From the NCBI GenBank assembly GCA_965200505.1, contig OZ241343.1, positions 2,976,001-3,040,000 of the forward strand: 64,000 nt of DNA, written 5' to 3'. A model generated the notes under the pieces. The model saw nothing but the letters and a program-made list of their open reading frames with translations, was not told the origin of the DNA and did no database searches. Positions 51,496 through 59,804 of the stretch are shown in pieces; position 1 is the first letter of the stretch, and the number at the start of each line of letters is the position of its first letter. Origin of the DNA: VXNE01 sp965200505. Lineage in GTDB: Bacteria > Pseudomonadota > Gammaproteobacteria > Pseudomonadales > Azotimanducaceae. Both the position numbers and the translations under genes were made by a program.

Positions 51496-53793
51496 TCAGG
51501 GGAACCGCGCCGTGCCGGACCACGATGGCTCGGCGCCCGGCTCGCCTTGGCCCGTCTCGATGGCGGCGATCGCAAAGTCCGGCAGGGTGCGGGCCACGAG
51601 GCAGCGGCCGAAGTCCTGCACGCCGTGCAGGTCGAAGGGGAAGTCGAGTTTCGCGTAGCCCTGCTCGCGTTGCGGCGGCGGCAGGTCGGCCGCGTTCGCC
51701 GGCGTCACGCGCAGGAAGAATGGCTCTCGGGTGTGCTCGGGCCGGCAGTCTTCGCGCACATACGCGAGCTCGCGGCCATGCCGATGCACGGCGAAGTCCG
51801 CGACGATGATGGGCGTCGGCGCGGCGGCCAGCACCTGCCGCGCGGCCCGGCCGGCGCCGACGAGGAAGGATTGCGCCCACAGAAACTGGCCGCCGGCGTT
51901 GTATTGGCCGGCGTCGATGCGGGCGATGGGATAGTCCGGCACGTCGGCCACCGCCATGCAATTGCCGTCCCAGCGTTGGCCGTGGTCGTCGAACTCGAAA
52001 TCGAGGTTGTCCGCGCCGAATTGGCGGCGCTCGGGTTCGAGGACGGCGCGGTCCTCCGGCACCACACGCAGCATGAAGGTGCCCCAAGTTTGGATGCGTC
52101 GGCACGGCGTCTTGCCGTAATTCACGCGGCGGCGCTCACTGTCCCAGACGGCCTTGAAATCCGCGCCGAGGGACAGGCCACCGGCTTGTAGCTCGTCGTG
52201 CGCCTTGAGGATGCGCAGGCGCCCGGCCAGCACGGTGTCCAAGTCGTCGATGAGAAAACCGTGCAAGGTGCCGCTGCCGACGGCGTACTGCGCTTCGCCG
52301 GCGCGCCACCACCCGGCGATCACGCCTTCCACATAGTCGCGCACGAAGGAGAAGGCCCACACCCGCTCCTTGCCCTCGGCGTGCAACGGCAAGAGGCCGG
52401 CCATCACGGCGTCCGTGCAGCCGTCGCGATCGCGCAGCGGGCAACTGGGGCCGAAGCGGTAGTCGCCGGTGTGCCAGTACTGGTAGAACCTGAGAATGGG
52501 CGCCGAATTGAATGGAACGTAAATCGGATCGTCGCCGACGCGTTCCTGCAACGTCGCCAGCAACACTTCGGCGCGGCCCCGCTCCGCGTAGTTGTAGCCC
52601 GACAGCGCGAGGCCGCCGACCACCGCGATGGCCACCGCGCCGCTGCCAACGGCGGCGTGACGCCAGAGGGTGGGCAGGCGGGCGAGGATGGCGTGAAAGC
52701 CGCAGCCGAGGGCGATGAAGGCGATGGCGGAGAGGTACATGGTGTGCCGGACGCCGCCGAACGGATAGAGGCGCAAGGCGGCCGCGGCGATGGCCACCAC
52801 GATGGCCAAGACGAGCAACGTGGGCACCACGCGGCCGCCCTTGCGCCACCAAGCGAGGGCCGCCGCGGCGACGAACGCCGCCAGTCCAGCGGCGGCGATG
52901 GGCACCGGGACGTGGTAGGTGAGGAACCCCCAGGTCTGCTCGGCCGCGAACTGCGCCAGCGCCGCCAAGTCGCCGGGCTCGCCTTCGTGGAGATGGTCCA
53001 GTGGCACCCAACCATAGGCTTCCTCTTGCACGGACGCGATGCCTTGGTGGCGCAGGGTGAGGGCGTAAGTGAGCCCACAACCGACGGCGAACGCCGCGCC
53101 CGGGGCGATGAGCCAGGCACCCTGCCTGAGCCAGCCGGTGAACGAGGCGCCGCGCCCGGTCATCGCATGGGCTAGGAGCAGGGTGGCGAGGGTGGCGATG
53201 CCGAACAACGCGAGGCCGTATTGCAGGAGCGGAACGGCGAAGAGGACGCCGCAAAGCAGCCACGGCCGGCGCCCGCGCAACACGCCCAGACAGCCGACGA
53301 CCATCAGCACCGCGAACAGCACGTCGATGGAATACTCGCGGGCGTCTTGCGCTTGGCGCACCGCCTCCACGGACACGAGCGCCAACAGCGCCGCGATGAA
53401 CGCCGCCCAACGCGCCACGCCGACCCGCGGCAGCAAAAAAAGCATCGCCGCGAGGGCGAGGACGCTGCCGAGGGCGGACGTTGCCCGGAGCGCGGCGGCC
53501 GAGCCGTCAATGCTCTGGACGAAGTGCAAGAGCAAGGGATGCAGGATGGGCGAAGGGCTGTTCGTCGCCGTGTTGGTGAGCACGTCGGCCAAGGTGCCGC
53601 TGGCGTTCTCGGCGGCGACCGCCTCGTCCAGCCAGAGCAGCGGTGCATCCAAGTCGTAAAACCGCAGCCACGCCGCGGCGGCGAGCAGGATGGCGGCGGC
53701 GCCGTTGTAGAGGGCCGTCTGCGTTGCCGGGCGCTCCAACACCTCGGCGCAACGCGCCGGCAGACGCACCACGGCGTCGAACAGTCGTGTCAT
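51496..53793 (-). CDS. GT39-like polytopic membrane protein with C-terminal tandem cysteine module
   Basis: A 765-residue protein with about 10-12 membrane segments. The first periplasmic loop has LLWLDEAVAAENA, the acidic DE motif where GT-C glycosyltransferases of the GT39/ArnT type have their catalytic aspartate. A later loop carries RLYPFGGVRHTMYLSA. Two soluble modules follow at about residues 558-663 and 664-765. They share the plan PC/DCR...F.LRV.P...L.P.R...G...LDF.FD.HG....G.C...A...PD(Y/F).IA.I..GQ. The same module occurs twice in the gene at the left edge. The sugar and acceptor are unknown. The start is ATG 53793. Confidence 0.8.
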   Translation of the reverse strand: MTRLFDAVVRLPARCAEVLERPATQTALYNGAAAILLAAAAWLRFYDLDAPLLWLDEAVAAENASGTLADVLTNTATNSPSPILHPLLLHFVQSIDGSAAALRATSALGSVLALAAMLFLLPRVGVARWAAFIAALLALVSVEAVRQAQDAREYSIDVLFAVLMVVGCLGVLRGRRPWLLCGVLFAVPLLQYGLALFGIATLATLLLAHAMTGRGASFTGWLRQGAWLIAPGAAFAVGCGLTYALTLRHQGIASVQEEAYGWVPLDHLHEGEPGDLAALAQFAAEQTWGFLTYHVPVPIAAAGLAAFVAAAALAWWRKGGRVVPTLLVLAIVVAIAAAALRLYPFGGVRHTMYLSAIAFIALGCGFHAILARLPTLWRHAAVGSGAVAIAVVGGLALSGYNYAERGRAEVLLATLQERVGDDPIYVPFNSAPILRFYQYWHTGDYRFGPSCPLRDRDGCTDAVMAGLLPLHAEGKERVWAFSFVRDYVEGVIAGWWRAGEAQYAVGSGTLHGFLIDDLDTVLAGRLRILKAHDELQAGGLSLGADFKAVWDSERRRVNYGKTPCRRIQTWGTFMLRVVPEDRAVLEPERRQFGADNLDFEFDDHGQRWDGNCMAVADVPDYPIARIDAGQYNAGGQFLWAQSFLVGAGRAARQVLAAAPTPIIVADFAVHRHGRELAYVREDCRPEHTREPFFLRVTPANAADLPPPQREQGYAKLDFPFDLHGVQDFGRCLVARTLPDFAIAAIETGQGEPGAEPSWSGTARFP

Positions 53794-53934
53794 CGCTGCG
53801 AATGGCTACGCGGGTTGGCGCGTAGCGAATCTTCAGTCAAGTGGGCCGATTTTAGTTGAAACCGGGGCGATGGGGCATCGGTACCACGACCGTACAATGC
53901 GGACGGCAAACCCTGCCCGATCAGCGGAGCGGCC

Positions 53935-54348
53935 GTGGACACGATCGTCGTCAACGTTGGCTTGGAGAACGCTGGAGACCGCGTGGCCTACGAGCAAGGG
54001 CTGCGGGAAGCCTCCACCATTCGCCAAACGGAGGTGCGGGGCGTTGTGGACACCGGCGCGGTTGCCCTCGCGCTGCCTCAGAACGTCGTCGAGCGCCTTG
54101 GCCTCGCGACGCGCGGTACCGCGGTGGTCACCTACGCCAACGATCGCAAGGACGAGCGGCCCATCGTCGGCCCAGTCACGGTGCGCGTCGCCGGCCGCGA
54201 AATGAATACGGACGCCATCGTCGTACCACCGTTCGCGGACGTGCTCGTGGGCCAGATCGTGCTCAAGTTCCTAGACCTCATCGCCGACTGTCGGCGTCGC
54301 ACCTTGGAACCGCGCATGCCGGACTATCCCTTGTTGGACATGAAGTAG
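53935..54348 (+). CDS. Retropepsin-like (clan AA) aspartic protease
   Basis: A 137-residue single-domain protein with the retropepsin active site VVDTGAVALALP (Asp39-Thr-Gly41-Ala) and a second conserved segment, ADVLVGQIVLKFLDL, that matches the ILG helix region. As in retropepsins, two copies would have to dimerise to make one active site. Stand-alone bacterial members are known, but their targets are mostly undefined. The start is GTG 53935. It is divergent from the GT39-like gene and converges with cysS. Confidence 0.82.
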   Translation: MDTIVVNVGLENAGDRVAYEQGLREASTIRQTEVRGVVDTGAVALALPQNVVERLGLATRGTAVVTYANDRKDERPIVGPVTVRVAGREMNTDAIVVPPFADVLVGQIVLKFLDLIADCRRRTLEPRMPDYPLLDMK

Positions 54349-54415
54349 CCGCGCCTCGTTTGCGGCCCCATGCAACGGGCACGCCGTTTCGTGGCGACCA
54401 ACCTGCGGCGCGGCG

Positions 54416-55825
54416 TCAATTCGTCGCGGCGGGTCGTGCCCGGCGCCAGCGGGTGCCGTCGCGGCGGTCTTCCAGCTCCACGCCCTTCGCGGCAAGCTCG
54501 TCGCGAATGGCGTCCGCCCTGGCGAAGTCCCGCGCCGCGCGGGCCGCTGTGCGCTCCACGATCTTGCCTTCCACCCAAGCGTGGTCCACTTCGGCGCCAC
54601 GCTGAAAGCGCTGTGGGGCCGGCTCCGTGAGTAGGCCCAGAAGCCACCCACCAGCCAACAGCGCTTGGTTGGCGGCGTTCCTTTGCTTCGCGTCCGTGGC
54701 GCTGCGCAACTCGCCGGCCAAGCCATGCAGGGCCGCCAAGGCGCGCGGGGTGTTCAGGTCATCCCGCAGCGGCGCGAGCACGGATTCCGGGAACGCGGCC
54801 AGGGGCGCCGTGCGGTAGTCGGCGGCGGTGGCGCGGTCTTCCCCCGCATCCACGAGCGCCTGATAGAGGGCGTCGAGGCTCGCGCCGGCTTGGCGCAGCA
54901 AGCCATCGCTCCAGTCCAGCCCGTGGCGGTAGTGGCCGGACAGCAGGGCGTAACGCAGCGTCTCGCCGGCGTGGGAGCGCAACAGCTCCCGAATGGTGAC
55001 GATGTTGCCAACGCTCTTCGACATCTTCTCCTTGCCGAAGCGCAACATGCCGTTGTGTACCCAATAACGCGCGTACGAGCCGTGGCCTGCCGCGCACACG
55101 CCCTGCGCCAGCTCGTTCTCGTGGTGGGGGAAGGTGAGGTCGCTGCCGCCGCCGTGGATGTCGATGTCCGCGCCCAGGTGCTTGCGGATCATCGCCGTGC
55201 ATTCGATGTGCCAGCCGGGCCGCCCGCGCCCCCACGGGCTGCTCCAGCCGGGCAAGTCCGGCGTGGAGGGCTTCCACATCACGAAGTCCTTCGGGTCCCG
55301 CTTGTACGGCGCCACTTCAACCCGCGCACCCTCCAATATGTGTTCGAGGGACTGCTTGGAGAGCGAGCCGTAACTGGGCTGCGACGGCACGTGGAAGAGC
55401 ACATGGCCGGCGGCCTCGTAGGCGTGGCCGCGGGCGATGAGCGTCTCGATGGTGGCGATGATCTCGGCGATGTGGTCCGTGGCGCGCGGTTCGATGTCCG
55501 GCGCCAACGCGCCAAGCGCCGCGGCGTCTTGCGCATATTCCGCCGCGAAACGCGCCGTCAGCGCCTCGATCGGCTCGCCATTGGCTTTGGCGGCGGCGTT
55601 GATCTTGTCCTCGATGTCCGTGATGTTGCGGACGTAGGTGACCTTCTCGTAATGCAGCCGCAACAGCCGCACCAGCACGTCGAAGGCCACGGTGGGCACG
55701 GCGTTGCCGATGTGGACATAGTCGTACACCGTTGGGCCGCACACGTAGAGCCGCACATGGTTGGCCACCAAGGGCTCGAAGCGGCGCTTCGCCTTGGCCA
55801 TGGTGTCGTAGAGATAGATGTCCAT
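54416..55825 (-). CDS. cysS: Cysteinyl-tRNA synthetase
   Basis: A 469-residue class Ia synthetase. Zinc ligand Cys29 and the HIGH-type HIGN (38-41) are in VCGPTVYDYVHIGNA; the second ATP motif KEKMSKSVGN is near residue 268. GWSSPWGRGRPGWHIECTAM holds a further zinc cysteine and the cysteine-binding region. ATG 55825 gives the family start MDIYLYDT; the open frame to 55903 adds an unsupported tail. A 12-bp long-range inverted repeat lies upstream. Confidence 0.95.
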   Translation of the reverse strand: MDIYLYDTMAKAKRRFEPLVANHVRLYVCGPTVYDYVHIGNAVPTVAFDVLVRLLRLHYEKVTYVRNITDIEDKINAAAKANGEPIEALTARFAAEYAQDAAALGALAPDIEPRATDHIAEIIATIETLIARGHAYEAAGHVLFHVPSQPSYGSLSKQSLEHILEGARVEVAPYKRDPKDFVMWKPSTPDLPGWSSPWGRGRPGWHIECTAMIRKHLGADIDIHGGGSDLTFPHHENELAQGVCAAGHGSYARYWVHNGMLRFGKEKMSKSVGNIVTIRELLRSHAGETLRYALLSGHYRHGLDWSDGLLRQAGASLDALYQALVDAGEDRATAADYRTAPLAAFPESVLAPLRDDLNTPRALAALHGLAGELRSATDAKQRNAANQALLAGGWLLGLLTEPAPQRFQRGAEVDHAWVEGKIVERTAARAARDFARADAIRDELAAKGVELEDRRDGTRWRRARPAATN

Positions 55826-55908
55826 GCGGTCGCGTTGCCTGGCCGGCGTGATGGGGCCTGGCGAGGCCGCCTTGGGCACCATGCCCGCCAGCAAACCAGA
55901 CATTGTAT

Positions 55909-55976
55909 GGCAGCCCCCGCGCTCTGATGCGAGTCCGTCGGAAAGGCAGTGTTGGGGAAGGTGTCGCGGGGCTGCC
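55909..55976 (-). repeat. Long-range inverted repeat upstream of cysS
   Basis: Arms at 55909-55921 (GGCAGCCCCCGCG) and 55965-55976 (CGCGGGGCTGCC) pair over 12 bases with one bulge and a loop of about 43 bases. It lies in the 178-base gap between the end of the M17 gene and cysS and could form in either transcript. No T run follows. Confidence 0.45.
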
Positions 55977-56003
55977 TGGCGGCGGGTGCCCGGGTCGGCG
56001 GCG

Positions 56004-57428
56004 TCAGCCGTCCACCATCGCGTAGCGTTCGGCGAGGAAGGCGTGGACGGCGCGAAGCCCCATCGCTTCGCCGCCCTTGGGCCGGGCGGCGCCGGCCCGC
56101 TCGTTCCAAGCCATCACGTCGAAATGGACCCAAGGCGTCGCGCCGACGAAGCGTTGCAGGAAGAGGGCGGCGGTGATGGCGCCCCCCAAGCCGCTCGACG
56201 GCGCGTTTGCGATGTCGGCGATGTCGCTCTTCAGCAACTCGCGATAGGGGGTGTGCAGCGGCATGCGCCACACCGGGTCTTCCCGTGCCTCACCGGCCGC
56301 GGCGATGCGCTGCGCGATGGCATCGTCCGTTGCGAACATGGCCGGCAAGGCCGTCCCCAAAGCCACTCGCGCCGCGCCGGTGAGCGTGGCGAAGTCGATG
56401 ATGACGTCGGGTGACGCCTCGGCCGCCAGCGCCAGCGCGTCGCACAGTATCAGCCGCCCTTCGGCGTCGGTGTTGTCGATTTCGATGGTGGTGCCGTCGT
56501 AGGCGCGCAGCACGTCGCCGGGGCGAAAGGCGTTGCCGGCCACGGCGTTCTCCACCGCCGGCACCAGCACACGCAGCGCCACCGGCAAACCGTGCGCCAT
56601 GATGAGCTTGGCGAGGCCCAGCGCATGGGCGGCGCCGCCCATGTCCTTTTTCATCAGGCGCATGCCGGCGGCGGTCTTTAAGTCCAAGCCGCCGCTGTCG
56701 AAGCACACGCCCTTGCCGACCAGCACGACTTGCGGATGCTTGGCGGTGCCCCAACGCAGATCGATGAGCCGCGGCGCGGCCGCGCTCGCCCGCCCCACGG
56801 CATGGATGGTGCGCAAGCCGCGCTCCAGCAGGGCGTCGCCGACCGTCACCTCCACGTCGGCGCCATGCGCCGCGGCGAGTTCCCGCGCCGCGGCCTCCAA
56901 ATGGTGCGGCAGCATGTCGTTGGCGGGGGTGTTGATGAGGTCCCGACACAGCGCCACCGCGGTACATTCGTCGTGGGCGGCGGCATCGGTGGTGTGGGTC
57001 AGCAAACGCGCCGGCTCGCGCCCGGGCTGGTCCTTGTAGCCCGCGAAGCGGTAGGCGCCGAGGCCCCAGCCGAGCAGCACCTGATGCCGCTCGGCGGGGC
57101 TGAGCTCGCCTTCCAACCGATAGTCGCCTGCGGCGAGTCTGAACGCCAACCTGCCAAGGGTGCCGAGTGCGGGCTTGGCGCCGCAGCCCACCGCCACCAA
57201 CGCCGGCTCGCCGGCGGCGTTCGGCAGCCACGCGAATTGCCCCGGCTTGGCCTTGAAGCCGCCGCGGGCGAGCCACGCCTGCGCCAAGGCGCTTTGCCCC
57301 TCACGCCATGCTTGCAGGCCATCCGTGCTGACGAGCACGAGGGGCGTCGCGGCGGGGTTGTCGGCGGTGACGAGCATCGGCGAACTATGGGCGAGGGTGT
57401 CGCTCAAGACGCCGCCCCGAGGCGACAA
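56004..57428 (-). CDS. Second M17 leucyl aminopeptidase family protein
   Basis: A 474-residue M17 enzyme, distinct from PepA at 16758. The metal-binding and catalytic segments are present: VGKGVCFDSGGLDLKTAAGM, MKKDMGGAAHALG and NTDAEGRLILCDAL. The N-terminal domain (VLVSTDGLQAWREGQ) is shorter than PepA's and typical of the PepB-like alphaproteobacterial group. The start could be TTG 57428, TTG 57407 or ATG 57377. It begins about 18 bases after the lipA stop, so the two are probably cotranscribed. Confidence 0.88.
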   Translation of the reverse strand: MSPRGGVLSDTLAHSSPMLVTADNPAATPLVLVSTDGLQAWREGQSALAQAWLARGGFKAKPGQFAWLPNAAGEPALVAVGCGAKPALGTLGRLAFRLAAGDYRLEGELSPAERHQVLLGWGLGAYRFAGYKDQPGREPARLLTHTTDAAAHDECTAVALCRDLINTPANDMLPHHLEAAARELAAAHGADVEVTVGDALLERGLRTIHAVGRASAAAPRLIDLRWGTAKHPQVVLVGKGVCFDSGGLDLKTAAGMRLMKKDMGGAAHALGLAKLIMAHGLPVALRVLVPAVENAVAGNAFRPGDVLRAYDGTTIEIDNTDAEGRLILCDALALAAEASPDVIIDFATLTGAARVALGTALPAMFATDDAIAQRIAAAGEAREDPVWRMPLHTPYRELLKSDIADIANAPSSGLGGAITAALFLQRFVGATPWVHFDVMAWNERAGAARPKGGEAMGLRAVHAFLAERYAMVDG

Positions 57429-57446
57429 CGCGCATCACGGCGGCCG

Positions 57447-58439
57447 TCAACCGGCCACTTGGCGGGCCGGAATCAGCCCCAAGTTGTTCCGGTCCAAGGC
57501 GCGTTCCGCCCGATAGCTGGAGCGCACCAACGGCCCCGCCGCAACTTCGACGAAACCCCGCGCCAAGCCCCACTCGCGGTACAGCGCGAACTGATCCGGA
57601 TGTACCCAACGCCGCACCGGCAGGTGATGGCGCGTGGGTTGGAGGTACTGGCCGAGGGTGAGGAGGTCCACGCCGGCGGCGCGCAGGTCGTCCATTGCTT
57701 GGCGGAGTTCCCCGTCGCGCTCACCAAGGCCGAGCATGAGGCTGGATTTGGTGAGGACTTGGGGGCGGTGCCGCTTGGCATGGCCGAGCACGGCCAAGGT
57801 CTGGCCGTAGCCGGCGCGCGGGTCGCGCACCGTGTGCGTCAGGCGCTCGACGGTTTCGAGGTTCTGGGCGAACACCGTCACACCGGCGTCCAGCACCGTT
57901 GCCACGGCGCTCGATTGGCCGCGGAAATCTGGCGTCAACGCCTCCACCGCGGTGGTGGGATTGGTCGCGCGGATGGCGCGGATGCAAGCGGCGTAGTGCG
58001 CGGCGCCACCGTCCGGCAGGTCGTCCCGATCCACCGAGGTGAGCACGACGTAGCCCAACCCCATCAACCGCACGGACTCGGCGGCGTGGCGCGGTTCATC
58101 CGCATCCAAAAGCCCGCGCGGGTTGCCGGTATCCACGGAGCAGAACCGGCAGGCGCGGGTGCAGACCGAGCCCATCAGCATGATGGTGGCCGTGCCGTGG
58201 CTCCAACATTCGCCGATGTTGGGGCAGTGGGACTCTTCGCAAACGGTGGAGAGGCCCTGTTCGCGCACGGTGCGCCGCACGGCCTCGTAGCCGGCGCCGC
58301 CGGGCAGCCGCACACGCAGCCACGGCGGTTTTCGTGTGCCGCGGCGGGGTGGGGCGTCACGCCGCGGCACCGCCTTCACGCCATCCTTGATGGCGCGGAT
58401 GCCGGTTGCGGTGCGGAACTTGACGCCGCTTTGAACCAT
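57447..58439 (-). CDS. lipA: Lipoyl synthase
   Basis: A 330-residue radical-SAM enzyme that inserts sulfur at C6 and C8 of protein-bound octanoate. The auxiliary cluster cysteines are Cys67, Cys72 and Cys78 (CEESHCPNIGEC), and the radical-SAM CxxxCxxC is Cys93, Cys97 and Cys100 (CTRACRFC). The C-terminal GPLVRSSYRAE carries the serine ligand of the auxiliary cluster. ATG 58439 is the likely start. No lipB is adjacent. Confidence 0.96.
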   Translation of the reverse strand: MVQSGVKFRTATGIRAIKDGVKAVPRRDAPPRRGTRKPPWLRVRLPGGAGYEAVRRTVREQGLSTVCEESHCPNIGECWSHGTATIMLMGSVCTRACRFCSVDTGNPRGLLDADEPRHAAESVRLMGLGYVVLTSVDRDDLPDGGAAHYAACIRAIRATNPTTAVEALTPDFRGQSSAVATVLDAGVTVFAQNLETVERLTHTVRDPRAGYGQTLAVLGHAKRHRPQVLTKSSLMLGLGERDGELRQAMDDLRAAGVDLLTLGQYLQPTRHHLPVRRWVHPDQFALYREWGLARGFVEVAAGPLVRSSYRAERALDRNNLGLIPARQVAG

Positions 58440-58505
58440 TTCTTGGCCCTTGCTCTCTCGGGACAATGGTAATCCCAATGTGGGGCGCCGGCCGCGGCCT
58501 TGGGG

Positions 58506-59348
58506 CTACCTAGGCAGCAACGCCACGATGCGCAACGGGCCGCCGCTGCCGCCTTGGATCTTCATCGGCAAAGCGATCACGCGGGCACCGGCCGGCGGCA
58601 GACGCTCCAGATTCGCCACGTTCTCGAAAGCGGGAATGGACGCCTCGGAGAGCACGCGGTGCGTCTCGAACGTGGTGGATTGGCCGTGGTCGATGCTTGC
58701 CGTGTCGATGCCGATGGCGGCGATGCGGCGCTCGCTCGCAAGCCAACGGGCGGCGTCTGGATGCAGGCCCGGGAAGCGCAGCTTGGCGACGGCTTCGGCG
58801 CCGCGGTTGGCGGTGCCTAGGTAGCGCTCCGCGTTCGGCCAGAAGCGCCCGTAGCCCGTATGCACGAGCACGATGGCGCCGTCTGGCAATGCGCCATGCA
58901 GCCGCTCCCACGCCTTGAACTCGTCGGTGGTGGCTTGGTGGTCCGGATTGGCGAGCGCGGCCGTTGAAACGTCGATGACCACGGCCGGGCCGATCAAGCG
59001 ATGCAGCGGGATGGACTCGACACTCGGCCTGCCTATGGCGAAGTGCGATGGCGCGTCGATGTGCGTGCCGCCATGTTCAGCGGCGCGGAAGCTGTACGCT
59101 TCGTACCAATAGCCGCCCTCGGCTTCGCCGCGGCTCTCCACATTGAGACGAAAGGGCGGCGCCGTGGGCCAGTAGAGCGTTTGCTCGCCGAAGGTGTGCG
59201 TCAGGTCGATCCATTCGCCGGCCCAAGGGTCTGGCGCCGCGGCCGGCGAAGGCGGTTCACAGGCGGCGAGGCCGGTGAGCGCAAGCACCGTGAGGGCGCT
59301 TGGAGTCGGTGCGCCACGCCACCCTAGAAGGCGGCGGCGACGAGCCAT
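58506..59348 (-). CDS. Cyclase-family lipoprotein (kynurenine formamidase-like fold)
   Basis: A 280-residue protein of the putative-cyclase family. The metal-binding signature is HGGTHIDAPSHF with His92, His96, Asp98 and His102. The N-terminus is a lipoprotein signal (ALTVLALTGLAAC) with lipobox cysteine Cys30, so the enzyme should be anchored at the periplasmic face or outer membrane, which is less usual for this family. Members hydrolyse formamides or cyclic amides; the substrate is unknown. It overlaps the upstream small membrane gene by about 25 bases. Confidence 0.87.
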   Translation of the reverse strand: MARRRRLLGWRGAPTPSALTVLALTGLAACEPPSPAAAPDPWAGEWIDLTHTFGEQTLYWPTAPPFRLNVESRGEAEGGYWYEAYSFRAAEHGGTHIDAPSHFAIGRPSVESIPLHRLIGPAVVIDVSTAALANPDHQATTDEFKAWERLHGALPDGAIVLVHTGYGRFWPNAERYLGTANRGAEAVAKLRFPGLHPDAARWLASERRIAAIGIDTASIDHGQSTTFETHRVLSEASIPAFENVANLERLPPAGARVIALPMKIQGGSGGPLRIVALLPR

Positions 59349-59695
59349 GCGCCCACCGCGGCGGCCGCCGCGGAGCTACCGCGCAGCGCACTCGCCGGCC
59401 ATTGCGCCGCGCGATCCACCCAGCCGCGCAGCGTGTCCATGCTCACGAGCAAGGGCACCAACCCGGCGATGGCGGTCAACACGGCCAGCACTTGGATGGC
59501 GACGCTGAAGCGCATTTGGTAGGCGGCGAAAAACAGGATGATCGCCACCAAGAAGCGGGCAAAGGCCGCCAAGTACCGCAATCCTTCCGAGAAACGGGTT
59601 CGCGCCACGAGGCTCGCCATTTGTTGGGGCGCGGCCAAGCCGAACAGACCGACCGCCACCATCAAGATGCCGAGAATGACCGTGAAGGCAATCAT
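59324..59695 (-). CDS. Small inner-membrane protein
   Basis: A 123-residue protein with four hydrophobic segments (IAFTVILGILMVAVGLFGL near the start). A short loop with SLVARTRFSEGLRYLAA lies between the first and second. I do not recognise the family. Start ATG 59695, or GTG 59701 just upstream. It overlaps the cyclase lipoprotein gene, suggesting cotranscription. Confidence 0.72.
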   Translation of the reverse strand: MIAFTVILGILMVAVGLFGLAAPQQMASLVARTRFSEGLRYLAAFARFLVAIILFFAAYQMRFSVAIQVLAVLTAIAGLVPLLVSMDTLRGWVDRAAQWPASALRGSSAAAAAVGAWLVAAAF

Positions 59696-59804
59696 GGGCA
59701 CCGCATCTTACGCGGCGGTGGCGGTTTGGCAAGGGAATCTTGGCGGTGGTGGGGCAGTGTCCACGTCAAAACGGACGAGCTGTCCGGTGTCCCGTCGCCT
59801 TGCC

